A DNA stretch of 64,000 bases from Pedobacter cryoconitis (GTDB lineage: Bacteria; Bacteroidota; Bacteroidia; Sphingobacteriales; Sphingobacteriaceae): contig NZ_JACHCG010000005.1 in NCBI RefSeq assembly GCF_014200595.1, positions 404,654 through 468,653 of the forward strand. Direction: 5' to 3'. Below, piece by piece: positions 1-8,415 of this stretch. Numbering within the stretch: the stretch's first letter is position 1; each line of letters starts with the position of its first letter. The notes under the pieces were generated by a model, which was not told the origin of the DNA, did no database searches, and saw nothing but the letters and a program-made list of their open reading frames with translations. Made by a program: the position numbers and the translations under genes.

Positions 1-410
1 TAAGGTTCATTGGTTTCTTCCAGCAAACCTGTTAAAAGATATTCCTCTTTCAAAGGCTGCGGAGCTAATTTCGGATAGATACAGCTTGAACCCAGGAACA
101 TCAGTTTTTTGACACCTGTTTCATAAGCCTGATGAATTACATTATTCTGGATTGATAAATTCTCATAGAGAAAATCAGCTCTGTAAGTGTTATTAGCGAT
201 AATACCGCCTACTTTTGCGGCAGCAAGAAATACATAATCAGGTTTCTCTGCTGCAAAAAAGTCTGTTACAGCCTGCTGATTACGCAAGTCTAACTCTGAA
301 GAAGTCCGGGTAACCAGGTTTGTATAACCTTCACTCAGCAATTTACGGTGAATAGCTGATCCTACCATCCCACGATGGCCTGCGATATAAATTTTTGCGC
401 TCTTTTCCAA
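1..410 (-). CDS. fcl: GDP-L-fucose synthase, 5' part (runs off the left edge)
   Basis: NADP-dependent epimerase/reductase that makes GDP-L-fucose from GDP-4-keto-6-deoxymannose for surface polysaccharide. About 136 N-terminal residues are visible. The Rossmann loop reads [11 protein letters not shown], followed by [16 protein letters not shown] and the GSSCIYPK active-site segment, all typical of the short-chain dehydrogenase family of Fcl/WcaG. No in-frame ATG lies between the promoter-like box at 434-441 and the coding frame, so the start is most likely TTG at 408-410 ([11 protein letters not shown]). The C-terminus lies outside the window. The family call is firm; the start codon is inferred. 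Confidence 0.9.
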   Translation of the reverse strand, partial: MEKSAKIYIAGHRGMVGSAIHRKLLSEGYTNLVTRTSSELDLRNQQAVTDFFAAEKPDYVFLAAAKVGGIIANNTYRADFLYENLSIQNNVIHQAYETGVKKLMFLGSSCIYPKLAPQPLKEEYLLTGLLEETNEP

Positions 411-433
411 TTTGTTCTGAAGTAATGTTCTTA

Positions 434-441
434 CAAAAATA
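434..441 (-). promoter_or_regulatory. Bacteroidota -7 box for the fucose synthase gene
   Basis: TATTTTTG on the minus strand fits TAnnTTTG and lies 23 nt upstream of the proposed TTG start. It faces away from the trmB promoter, so the two genes are divergently transcribed. Confidence 0.55.
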
Positions 442-503
442 CGAATTACAGCCGAGCATAACCACCCATCTAAAATTAAACAGACGCTGAAAAGATTAAA
501 TTG

Positions 504-511
504 TATTTTTG
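504..511 (+). promoter_or_regulatory. Bacteroidota -7 box for trmB
   Basis: TATTTTTG matches TAnnTTTG. It overlaps an in-frame upstream TTG (501), which argues against that TTG as the start codon and in favour of GTG at 528. Confidence 0.6.
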
Positions 512-527
512 CATAAAAAAAATAATA

Positions 528-1178
528 GTGGGTAAAGATAAGTTAAGGAAATTTGCTGAAATTGATACCTTCCCGAATGTCTATCAGATGGAGGAAGGAA
601 TGGCGCTTCAAGGCAAATGGGCATCGCAGCATTTTAAAAATGACAATCCGGTAGTACTGGAACTGGCTTGTGGTAAAGGAGAATATTCAGTTAATATGGC
701 TAAATTTTTCCCGGAGAAGAATTTTATAGGCATAGATTTAAAAGGGAACCGCATCTGGAGAGGGGCGAGAACCGGAGTAGATGAAAACATCAATAACCTG
801 GCATTTTTAAGGATACAGATTGAGGATATTGCAGGCTATTTTGGTGAAAACGAAGTGGATGAGATCTGGATTACTTTTCCTGATCCGCAGCCGCAAGACA
901 GCAGAGAAAAGAAGAGATTAACTTTTCCAGGCTTCCTGAACAAGTATAAAGGCTTTTTAAAACCAGGGGGTAAGATTAATTTAAAGACCGACAATGACGG
1001 TTTATATGCTTATACCGTTGAAAAAGTGGAAGAATTAAATCTGCCATGTTATAAAAAGACAGATCATTTATATACTTCAGAATTCTATGATGAGGTATTA
1101 AAGATCAAAACGCACTACGAAAGAATTTATTTAAAACAAGATAAAAATATAAATTACATCCAATTCTCTCTTGACTAA
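528..1178 (+). CDS. trmB: tRNA (guanine-N7-)-methyltransferase
   Basis: Methylates G46 in the variable loop of tRNAs using S-adenosylmethionine. The SAM-binding motif is [15 protein letters not shown], followed by [11 protein letters not shown]. The family hallmark ITFPDPQPQ and the [11 protein letters not shown] segment are present. The frame is open further upstream to a TTG at 501, but a -7 box occupies 504-511, so GTG at 528 (VGKDKLRKF) is preferred, giving 216 residues, a normal TrmB length. The stop overlaps the ATG of the next gene by one base, which suggests translational coupling. Confidence 0.93.
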   Translation: MGKDKLRKFAEIDTFPNVYQMEEGMALQGKWASQHFKNDNPVVLELACGKGEYSVNMAKFFPEKNFIGIDLKGNRIWRGARTGVDENINNLAFLRIQIEDIAGYFGENEVDEIWITFPDPQPQDSREKKRLTFPGFLNKYKGFLKPGGKINLKTDNDGLYAYTVEKVEELNLPCYKKTDHLYTSEFYDEVLKIKTHYERIYLKQDKNINYIQFSLD

Positions 1179-1504
1179 TGGAACAATCATTTTATGAGCA
1201 GGTTTATGAAGTAGTGAGGTTAATCCCAAAAGGGAGAGTAACCTCTTACGGCGCAATTGCGAAAGCTCTTGGAGCTGGAAAATCTTCCCGTTTGGTAGGT
1301 TATGCAATGAACAATGCTCATGATGCATTACCTCCTATACCAGCGCACCGGGTCGTAAACCATAAAGGATTACTGACCGGGAAATTTCATTTTCCCACTC
1401 CGGAGCTGATGCAGGAATTATTAGAAAACGAAGGACTGGTGATCGAGCAGGATAAGATAAAGGACTTTAAAACCCATTTTTGGGACCCGGCATTGGAGCT
1501 GTAA
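1178..1504 (+). CDS. alkyltransferase-like (ATL) DNA-repair protein
   Basis: A 108-residue protein of the O6-alkylguanine-DNA alkyltransferase C-terminal fold. The helix-turn-helix/arginine-finger region is visible (IPKGRVTSYGAIAKALG, SSRLVGYAMNN). The catalytic PCHRV motif of true MGMT reads P-A-H-R-V here (Ala56), so it cannot accept an alkyl group. Proteins with Trp or Ala at this position (ATL family) bind O6-alkylguanine and flag it for nucleotide excision repair. It starts within the trmB stop codon. Neighbouring tag and polA fit a repair role. Annotating it as an active methyltransferase would be wrong. Confidence 0.88.
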   Translation: MEQSFYEQVYEVVRLIPKGRVTSYGAIAKALGAGKSSRLVGYAMNNAHDALPPIPAHRVVNHKGLLTGKFHFPTPELMQELLENEGLVIEQDKIKDFKTHFWDPALEL

Positions 1505-1519
1505 TTATTTAAATATTAT

Positions 1520-1861
1520 ATGGGCAAATTAGTAGAAGAATTTAATGACTACCGTTCAAAGATGAACGACAGGATCATGGAAACTGCCAACACAAACATC
1601 AAGCGTTTCTTTGCACTGGATACCACAACGTATGCTGCCGGAGCACTGGATGTAAAAAGCAAAGAAATGATGGGCCTGGTAGCTTCTATGGTTTTGCGTT
1701 GTGATGATTGTATCAAATATCATTTGGAAAAATGTTTTGATGCAGGCGTGAACGATGCAGAAATTAATGAAGTATTCATGATCGCAAACCTGGTTGGCGG
1801 TTCTATTGTTATCCCGCATTACCGCCGTGCGGTAGAGTATTGGGATGAATTAAGCATGTAA
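1520..1861 (+). CDS. carboxymuconolactone decarboxylase/AhpD-like protein
   Basis: A 113-residue all-helical protein of the CMD/AhpD superfamily. The segment LRCDDCIKYHLEKCFDAG carries the CxxC plus His typical of AhpD-like alkylhydroperoxidase members. KSKEMMGLVASMVLR and EINEVFMIANLVGGS match the family core. The likely role is a small thiol-dependent peroxidase or reductase; the substrate cannot be told from sequence. It lies 15 bp after the ATL gene and 8 bp before tag, so it is probably in the same operon. Confidence 0.8.
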   Translation: MGKLVEEFNDYRSKMNDRIMETANTNIKRFFALDTTTYAAGALDVKSKEMMGLVASMVLRCDDCIKYHLEKCFDAGVNDAEINEVFMIANLVGGSIVIPHYRRAVEYWDELSM

Positions 1862-1869
1862 TAGAGCAC

Positions 1870-2433
1870 ATGAGCGCAGAAGTGAAAAGATGTGGCTGGT
1901 GTGGAACCGACCCTTTGTATATAAAATATCATGACGAAGAATGGGGTAAGCCTGTTTATGATGATCATGTTTTATTTGAATTCCTGATTCTGGAAGGCGC
2001 ACAGGCTGGTTTAAGCTGGATTACGATTCTGCGCAGACGAGAAGGTTATCGTGCGGCATTTGCTGATTTCGATGTACAAAAGGTTGCCGCTTTTACGCAG
2101 GCCGATGCAGAACGGTTAATGAATGATACCGGGATTATCAGAAATAAGCTCAAAGTCAATTCTGCCATTAAAAATGCACAGCTTTTTATAGCAATACAAA
2201 AGGAGTTCGGCTCTTTCTCCAACTATATCTGGGGATTTTTGCCAGACCGGAAACCTGTTGTCAATCGTTTCAAATCTCTGGCGGAGGTTCCGGCAAGAAC
2301 AGAAATATCTGACGCGATTAGTGGCGACATGAAAAAACGGGGTTTCAAGTTTTTCGGAACAACAATTTGTTATGCTCATATGCAGGCTACAGGAATGGTT
2401 AATGATCATATTGAGGGCTGTATTGCACGCTAA
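1870..2433 (+). CDS. tag: DNA-3-methyladenine glycosylase I
   Basis: Removes 3-methyladenine from alkylated DNA, starting base-excision repair. The N-terminus RCGWCGTDPLYIKYHDEEWG, the central LEGAQAGLSWITIL, and the C-terminal CYAHMQATGMVNDHIEGC contain the Cys and His residues that hold the structural zinc in Tag. At 187 residues it has the usual length. It abuts the downstream gene with no spacer. Together with the ATL protein this gives two alkylation-damage functions in one operon. Confidence 0.95.
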   Translation: MSAEVKRCGWCGTDPLYIKYHDEEWGKPVYDDHVLFEFLILEGAQAGLSWITILRRREGYRAAFADFDVQKVAAFTQADAERLMNDTGIIRNKLKVNSAIKNAQLFIAIQKEFGSFSNYIWGFLPDRKPVVNRFKSLAEVPARTEISDAISGDMKKRGFKFFGTTICYAHMQATGMVNDHIEGCIAR

Positions 2434-3129
2434 ATGCTGGAGCTGGTTTCTGATTTAACAAATTACCTGAAGCGTCCTTATCTGATCAGGATTCCTGCAA
2501 AGGCAGATAAGCCAATTAGCTTGTTATTAAAGTTAGCTTTTATCTGTATCGTAGTGGGTATTGGCTGCGGAATGTTAATGGGAATATTAATCGGGCTGAA
2601 GCTGATTCCTGATCCTGGACCATCCGTAATTGACCATAAAAAGATGTCAAAGATTGTACTCTTTGCAATGGCTGTAATTTGGGCCCCTTTATCTGAAGAA
2701 CTTCTTTTCAGAGCGCAGTTGAGGCGTTTTACGGCTAGCATTGCTTTTATAGCATTTATCTGTGGTGCATTTTTAAGCGTTATAGTTCAAACAAACTGGG
2801 CTTTTCTGATCAGTCCTTTTATTTTTATCATTTTATACCTGGTCTACCGGTATAATCTGGCCCGGAGCATCACTTTAAAGTTTGAATTCTGGGAGCGGAT
2901 TTTTCCGTGGCATTTTCACCTGACCGCGATTTGTTTTGCGCTGGTACATCTCAGTAACTATGAGAAAGGGATCAGCCTGTTACCTTTGGGGATATTGTAC
3001 ACTTTACCTCAGCTGGCTGTAGCTCTTGTTTTGGGTTACACCCGGATGAATTACGGGCTTAAATATTCCATTATACTTCATGCCATGTATAATTTCTTTC
3101 CTGTACTTTTATTTATCTCCAAATACTAA
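2434..3129 (+). CDS. CPBP-family intramembrane metalloprotease
   Basis: A 231-residue polytopic membrane protein of the CPBP (CAAX protease and bacteriocin-processing) family. The paired glutamates lie in PLSEELLFRAQLRRF, the first conserved His region in AICFALVHLSN, and the last conserved segment near LHAMYNFFPVLL. Several hydrophobic helices separate these motifs. The ATG directly follows the tag stop codon. The substrate is unknown; its link to the repair genes may be only transcriptional. Confidence 0.8.
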   Translation: MLELVSDLTNYLKRPYLIRIPAKADKPISLLLKLAFICIVVGIGCGMLMGILIGLKLIPDPGPSVIDHKKMSKIVLFAMAVIWAPLSEELLFRAQLRRFTASIAFIAFICGAFLSVIVQTNWAFLISPFIFIILYLVYRYNLARSITLKFEFWERIFPWHFHLTAICFALVHLSNYEKGISLLPLGILYTLPQLAVALVLGYTRMNYGLKYSIILHAMYNFFPVLLFISKY

Positions 3130-3166
3130 AAATAATCGCAAATTAGGTTAGCTCATCTTCAGATGT

Positions 3167-3174
3167 TAACTTTG
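3167..3174 (+). promoter_or_regulatory. Bacteroidota -7 box for polA
   Basis: TAACTTTG matches TAnnTTTG and lies 62 nt before the polA ATG, in the 107-bp spacer after the CPBP gene. polA can therefore be transcribed separately. Confidence 0.5.
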
Positions 3175-3236
3175 GGCAGATAACCTGTGAAGTAGCTGGC
3201 AGGGTTCAATATTGATAAAAATATAAATATATACTA

Positions 3237-6050
3237 ATGAAGAAACTTTTCCTGCTTGACGGTATGGCGTTGATCTACAGAGCGCATTTTGCATTAAGTA
3301 AAAGCCCTAGATTTACCTCTACCGGTATCAACACCTCCGCAGTAATGGGCTTTGCCAATACTTTAATGGAAGTCCTGAAAAAGGAAAAACCAAGTCATAT
3401 CGCGGTAGTATTTGATACAGATGCACCTACGGAAAGACACACTGATTTTGTTGCTTATAAGGCACACCGGGAAAGTATGCCAGAAGATTTATCTGCTGCT
3501 TTACCTTATATCTTTAAACTGATTGAAGGCTTTAACATTCCTGTAATTACCAAGGATGGTTTTGAAGCAGATGATATTATAGGGACGCTGGCTAAAGAAG
3601 CCGAAAAAGCAGGGTTCACTGTTTTTTGTATGACACCTGATAAAGATTTCGCGCAGTTGGTTTCTGATAATATCTTTATCTATAAACCAGCAAGAATGGG
3701 CAATGAGATGGAAATCATTGGTGTTCCTGAAGTACTTGCAAAATGGGAAATAGAAAACGTATTACAGGTTATTGATATCCTTGGTTTATGGGGAGATGCA
3801 GTTGATAATATTCCTGGAATCCCTGGAATAGGCGAAAAAACTGCGAAACTGCTGATCAAACAATACGGTTCCATGGAGAACATTATTGCCAATGCGGAAC
3901 AGTTGAAAGGTAAGCAGCGCGAAAACGTGATTGCATTTGCCGATCAGGGAATGATCTCTAAAAAATTAGCAACGATTATCCTGAATGTTCCAGTTGAATT
4001 TGATGAACAGTCTTTATTGTTAGAAGAGCCTAGCAGAGAATTATTAGAGCCTCTTTTTGCGGAATTAGAGTTTCGTACTTTAGGTAAACGCGTATTTGGA
4101 GACGGTTTCAGTATCGGGGATGCGAAAGCAAACGTATCACAGCAAACTGATTTATTTGGTAATGCAGTGGACGAACCTGTCAGCAAAGCGAAACCCTTTG
4201 AACAATTACCAAACTTATTTGAACAGCCTCCGGTAGGAAAAACAATTGCAGATACTAAACCTGATTATCAGCTGGTAGATACCGCGGAGAAAAGAAAAGT
4301 ATTAATTGATTTATTGCTTCAGCAGGAAAGTATCTCATTTGATACTGAAACAACCGGAATAGATGCGAACAGAGCAGAACTGGTTGGGCTGTCTTTCTGT
4401 ATTGAAGCTGGAAAAGCATGGTATATTCCTATTTCGGCAGATCAGGCAGAAGCGCAGGCGGTTGTTGATGAATTCAGACCGGTATTGGAGAATGAAAAAA
4501 TAGGTAAGACGGGACAGAATATTAAATACGATATTTTAGTGCTTAAATGGTATGGTGTAGATATCAGAGGGAAATTATTTGATACGATGCTGGCACATTA
4601 CCTGATTGACCCTGATACACGTCACAATATGGATGTACTATCGGAAAACTATTTAGGATACACACCAATCTCTATTACTACGTTAATTGGCCCCAAAGGA
4701 AAGAATCAGGGAACAATGAGAGATGTACCTGTAGAAAGTGTGGTTGATTACGCAGCAGAAGATGCTGATGTGACTTTACAGCTTGCCCATGTTTTCAGGC
4801 CAATATTGAAAGACCTGAACGCAGAAGAGCTGATCACCAATATCGAAAACCCACTGGTTTATGTTCTTGCGGATATGGAGAAGGAGGGGGTTAGAATTGA
4901 TATGGAAACTTTGATCAGCTATTCTAAAGATCTGGAAGTTGATATCCGCAGGTTTGAGCAAAGTGTTTATGATAAAGCGGGTGTCGTATTCAACCTGGCT
5001 TCCCCAAAACAATTGGGTGAAGTTCTTTTTGATAAGTTGAAACTTGATCCTAAAGCAAAGAAAACAAAAACAGGCCAATATCAAACTGGAGAAGATGTTT
5101 TATCGGCTCTGGCACATAAAAGTGATATTGTAAAAGATATTCTTGATTTCCGTCAGCTGCAAAAGTTAAAATCAACTTATGTAGATGCACTTCCTTTATT
5201 GGTTAATCCAAAAACAGGCCGTGTACATACCAGTTACAACCAGGCAGTAGCAGCTACGGGAAGATTAAGCTCAAATAATCCGAACCTTCAGAATATTCCT
5301 ATCCGTACAGAACGTGGCAGGGAAGTCCGTAAGGCATTTATTGCAAGAGATGCGGATCATGTATTGCTTTCGGCGGATTATTCGCAGATAGAGCTTCGTA
5401 TTATTGCTGATATCAGTAAGGAAGAAAATATGCTGGATGCTTTTAGTAAAGGAATTGATATCCATACGGCAACGGCAGCTAAAGTTTACGGAATCACCAT
5501 TGAGGAAGTTGATTCTACGCAGCGCCGGAATGCGAAAGCAGTAAACTTTGGTATTATTTACGGACAGTCTGCTTTTGGGTTATCTCAGAACCTGGGTATA
5601 CCAAGAAAAGAGGCTGCGGAAATGATCGAGCAATATTTTGCACAATATCCGGGTATCAAAAGATATATGACGGATACCATGAACTTTGCACGTGAAAATG
5701 GCTTTGTAGAAACGATGATGGGCAGAAGAAGATATTTAAGAGATATCAATTCGGCTAATCAGACGGTCCGTGGTTTTGCAGAACGAAATGCAATTAATGC
5801 TCCGATACAGGGATCTGCGGCTGATATGATTAAGATCGCAATGATTCATATTCATCAGGATATTAAGGACCAGAAGTTACAGTCCAAAATGACTATGCAG
5901 GTGCATGATGAGTTGGTGTTTGATGTGTTGAAATCGGAAGTTGATGCGATGAAGAAAATTATCACACACCGGATGAAGAATGCCATCAAAACAACTGTAC
6001 CGATTGAAATCGAAATCGGCGAAGGGAATACCTGGCTGGAAGCACATTAA
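3237..6050 (+). CDS. polA: DNA polymerase I
   Basis: Full three-domain Pol I of 937 residues for gap filling and Okazaki-fragment maturation. Residues 1-290 form the 5'-3' exonuclease (LFLLDGMALIYRAHFAL, DGFEADDIIGTLA, GIPGIGEKTA). The 3'-5' proofreading domain is about 350-540 and looks active: SFDTETTGID carries the DxE pair, and GQNIKYD and DYAAEDADVTL the other acidic residues. The polymerase domain follows, with ADYSQIELR near 712, RRNAKAVNFGIIYGQ, and QVHDELVF near 887. A linker near 290-340 contains short DLFGN/NLFEQ-like stretches and is low in conservation. It follows a repair operon and ends in a strong terminator. Confidence 0.97.
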   Translation: MKKLFLLDGMALIYRAHFALSKSPRFTSTGINTSAVMGFANTLMEVLKKEKPSHIAVVFDTDAPTERHTDFVAYKAHRESMPEDLSAALPYIFKLIEGFNIPVITKDGFEADDIIGTLAKEAEKAGFTVFCMTPDKDFAQLVSDNIFIYKPARMGNEMEIIGVPEVLAKWEIENVLQVIDILGLWGDAVDNIPGIPGIGEKTAKLLIKQYGSMENIIANAEQLKGKQRENVIAFADQGMISKKLATIILNVPVEFDEQSLLLEEPSRELLEPLFAELEFRTLGKRVFGDGFSIGDAKANVSQQTDLFGNAVDEPVSKAKPFEQLPNLFEQPPVGKTIADTKPDYQLVDTAEKRKVLIDLLLQQESISFDTETTGIDANRAELVGLSFCIEAGKAWYIPISADQAEAQAVVDEFRPVLENEKIGKTGQNIKYDILVLKWYGVDIRGKLFDTMLAHYLIDPDTRHNMDVLSENYLGYTPISITTLIGPKGKNQGTMRDVPVESVVDYAAEDADVTLQLAHVFRPILKDLNAEELITNIENPLVYVLADMEKEGVRIDMETLISYSKDLEVDIRRFEQSVYDKAGVVFNLASPKQLGEVLFDKLKLDPKAKKTKTGQYQTGEDVLSALAHKSDIVKDILDFRQLQKLKSTYVDALPLLVNPKTGRVHTSYNQAVAATGRLSSNNPNLQNIPIRTERGREVRKAFIARDADHVLLSADYSQIELRIIADISKEENMLDAFSKGIDIHTATAAKVYGITIEEVDSTQRRNAKAVNFGIIYGQSAFGLSQNLGIPRKEAAEMIEQYFAQYPGIKRYMTDTMNFARENGFVETMMGRRRYLRDINSANQTVRGFAERNAINAPIQGSAADMIKIAMIHIHQDIKDQKLQSKMTMQVHDELVFDVLKSEVDAMKKIITHRMKNAIKTTVPIEIEIGEGNTWLEAH

Positions 6051-6065
6051 GAACTTTAATTATAT

Positions 6066-6103
6066 AAAAAGGCCGCTGTTTTCTGAAAACAGCGGCCTTT
6101 TTA
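6066..6103. terminator. bidirectional rho-independent terminator
   Basis: The stem AAAAAGGCCGCTGTTTTC / GAAAACAGCGGCCTTTTT has a very short loop. It has A-run and T-run sides, so it can serve polA (+) and the convergent gene at 6118-6795 (-). Confidence 0.92.
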
Positions 6104-6117
6104 TGCAATAACTTGTT

Positions 6118-6795
6118 TTAAAGCTGAATTGTTTCTCCTATTTCCGGTAACAACAATACTTTACCTTCTCTCTTGAATTTCTCAACTGCATCCTTTGTAT
6201 CAATCTCAATTGCCGGGAAAGTGTTATAATGAACACCGATCACGTTGCTGCAATTAATGTATTTAGTGGAAATTAAAGCGTCATCCACATCCATCGTGTA
6301 ATTACCACCAATCGGCAGTATTGCATAATCTAAACTGTATAGCTCAGCAAGAATCTTCATGTCAAGATTCAACGAAGTATCACCTGCATAATAGATTGTT
6401 TTACCCCCGGTTTCCAGTACGAATCCCGCAGGATTTCCACCATAGCTGCCATCAGGCATTGAACTTGAATGTGTAGCCCAGACCATACGTAATTTTCCAA
6501 AGTCAAATTTCGCAGCACCGTAATTCATTTGGTGGATATTAGTCAGGCCTTGTTTTTCTGCCCATGCAGCAACCTCAGGCATTGCAATAATCACTGCACC
6601 GGTTTGTTTTCCTAAAAGAACAAGGTCGGCCACATGGTCACCATGTCCATGACTTACCAAAATATAATCAGCCTCAATTTTTGAAATATCAACTGCTGAA
6701 GCCAGCGCATTGGGTGTAATAAATGGATCAAATAGAAACTTCTTTCCATCAGCTTCTAAAAGAAAGCAGGATTGTCCGTAATAGGTGTATTTCAT
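6118..6795 (-). CDS. metal-dependent hydrolase, UPF0173 (MBL-fold) family
   Basis: A 225-residue metallo-beta-lactamase-fold protein of the YtkL/UPF0173 type. The metal-binding motif SHGHGDH lies near residue 50. Further ligands are in AGDTSLNLDM and IGVHYNTFPAIEID. Members are probable zinc hydrolases with unknown substrate. It is downstream of the ybaB-like gene with a 17-bp spacer, so the two are probably cotranscribed. Confidence 0.85.
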   Translation of the reverse strand: MKYTYYGQSCFLLEADGKKFLFDPFITPNALASAVDISKIEADYILVSHGHGDHVADLVLLGKQTGAVIIAMPEVAAWAEKQGLTNIHQMNYGAAKFDFGKLRMVWATHSSSMPDGSYGGNPAGFVLETGGKTIYYAGDTSLNLDMKILAELYSLDYAILPIGGNYTMDVDDALISTKYINCSNVIGVHYNTFPAIEIDTKDAVEKFKREGKVLLLPEIGETIQL

Positions 6796-6812
6796 CTTTA
6801 TGTGTTTTAATA

Positions 6813-7118
6813 TTATTGGCCGAACATGCCGCCTAAGCCACCAAGCATATCCTGGGTTGCAGCTTGCATTTCGGTCGCATTCACAGTTTCTGCTTGTTGC
6901 AGCACTTTATTGATTGCAGTTAAAAGTAGTTCCTCTACTTCTTCTTTATCAGCTTGTTTAAAGAACTCTTCATCGATTTCTATAGCTGTAATTGTTTTAT
7001 TCGCCGTTGAAGTTACTTTGATTGCACCACTTTCAACTTCTGCCTGAACGTAAACAGTATCCAGACGTTTTTTTATTTCTTCAGCTTTTTGCTGAGCAGC
7101 CATTAATTTATCGAACAT
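6813..7118 (-). CDS. YbaB/EbfC-family nucleoid-associated protein
   Basis: A 101-residue protein with the YbaB pattern: an N-terminal helix rich in Lys and Gln (MFDKLMAAQQKAEEIKKRL), a central beta section (VESGAIKVTSTANKTITAIEIDEE), and a C-terminal helix ending in a Gly/Met-rich tail (DMLGGLGGMFGQ). Family members bind DNA as dimers and influence nucleoid structure. The usual partners dnaX and recR are not adjacent. Confidence 0.88.
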   Translation of the reverse strand: MFDKLMAAQQKAEEIKKRLDTVYVQAEVESGAIKVTSTANKTITAIEIDEEFFKQADKEEVEELLLTAINKVLQQAETVNATEMQAATQDMLGGLGGMFGQ

Positions 7119-7141
7119 AATTATCTTGTTTTATGAAAGAA

Positions 7142-7149
7142 CAAAATTA
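7142..7149 (-). promoter_or_regulatory. possible -7 box for the ybaB-like gene
   Basis: TAATTTTG on the minus strand matches TAnnTTTG, 24 nt upstream of the ATG. No clear -33 element was seen. Confidence 0.4.
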
Positions 7150-7220
7150 AAACAAATTGGTTTAGAAACAGCTTAAAAATGGAAGCATCTTATTTTTGAA
7201 ATAGGGGTGCAAATAACTGT

Positions 7221-8297
7221 TTAGCTCTTTTTTCTGGGTTTGGCGCGCACATATTGATCCGGCCATTTGATTTCATCTTCCAATTCAAAAGCAGCATGTA
7301 ATGGGAAATAAGGATCTCTTAAGAGTTCTCTCGCTAAAATAATCAGATCGGCTTTTCCTTCCTGAAGAATCTCTTCTGCGTGTTTTGCTTCAGTAATTAA
7401 GCCAACTGCGCCAGTTAACACACCTGTTTCTTTCCGGATTGAAGCAGAAAACTGTACTTGGTAACCTGGAAAAAGAGGGATTTCCTGGTAGTGGATATTT
7501 CCGCCAGATGAACAGTCAATCAGGTCTACGTCCTTTGTTTTAAGAATAGCAGACAATTGAATTGAATCTTCAGGTGACCATCCTTTTTCAGCCCAGTCAG
7601 TAGCAGAAATGCGGACAAATAAAGGTTTTTCAGAAGTCCATACTTCACGTACGATGTCTACTACTTCCAGTAAAAGACGTATCCTGTTTTCAAAGCTTCC
7701 ACCATATTCATCTGTACGTTTGTTGCTGAGCGGAGAGAAAAACTGGTGAAACAGATAACCGTGGGCTGCATGGAGTTCTATCACCTGATATCCTGCCTCA
7801 ATACTTCTTAGCGTCGCTGATTTAAAATCGGCTTTTATTTTTTCGATATCACTTCCGGTTAAAGCGATCGGAGGTTCATCATGGTCATTAAAAGGGATTG
7901 CGCTCGGCGCAACAGTTTTCCATCCTCCATCTTTCTCCAGAATTTGCTTACCACCATTCCATGGCACATCAAAACTTGCCTTTCTGCCAGCGTGAGCCAG
8001 CTGAATACCAGCTATAGCGCCCTGCTGATGAATAAAAGAAGTGATTCGTTTGAGTACAGGAACGTGGCCATCAGACCAGATTCCTAAATCACCCGGTGAA
8101 ATTCTTCCGATCGGAGAAACAGCAGTTGCTTCCTGAATGATCAAAGCGGCTCCGCCAACTGCACGGCTGCCTAAATGAACTAAATGCCAATCATTAGCGT
8201 AACCATCTTCTGCGGAATACTGGCACATTGGGGAAATGACAATCCTGTTTTTCAGGCTGATGTTTTTTATAGTTAGTGGAGATAGTAAAATTGACAT
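7221..8297 (-). CDS. NADH:flavin oxidoreductase of the YqjM/NamA (Old Yellow Enzyme) class
   Basis: An FMN-dependent ene-reductase of 358 residues that reduces activated C=C bonds. The N-terminus NRIVISPMCQYSAEDG contains the Cys that tunes FMN in the YqjM subclass. ELHAAHGYLFHQFFSPLSN carries the paired His/His active-site region, followed by NKRTDEYGGSFENR. VGLITEAKHAEEIL and DLIILARELLRDPYFPL form the phosphate-binding end of the TIM barrel. The physiological substrate is unknown. It stands alone, about 100 bp from both neighbours. Confidence 0.9.
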   Translation of the reverse strand: MSILLSPLTIKNISLKNRIVISPMCQYSAEDGYANDWHLVHLGSRAVGGAALIIQEATAVSPIGRISPGDLGIWSDGHVPVLKRITSFIHQQGAIAGIQLAHAGRKASFDVPWNGGKQILEKDGGWKTVAPSAIPFNDHDEPPIALTGSDIEKIKADFKSATLRSIEAGYQVIELHAAHGYLFHQFFSPLSNKRTDEYGGSFENRIRLLLEVVDIVREVWTSEKPLFVRISATDWAEKGWSPEDSIQLSAILKTKDVDLIDCSSGGNIHYQEIPLFPGYQVQFSASIRKETGVLTGAVGLITEAKHAEEILQEGKADLIILARELLRDPYFPLHAAFELEDEIKWPDQYVRAKPRKKS

Positions 8298-8415
8298 CGA
8301 TGTATATATTTATTAGCAAATAAACGATCACAGTGTCAATTTGTTAGTTTGGAAATTGACACAATTAAAGATATGACAGAAAATCGATAATGAACAAAGG
8401 AATAGTGGCCTGTTG

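Noticed and set aside
501..527. Upstream TTG start for trmB
   Set aside because: A -7 box overlaps it (504-511), and the added residues are not TrmB-like.
1178..1504. Active O6-methylguanine methyltransferase
   Set aside because: The reactive Cys is replaced by Ala in the PAHRV motif.
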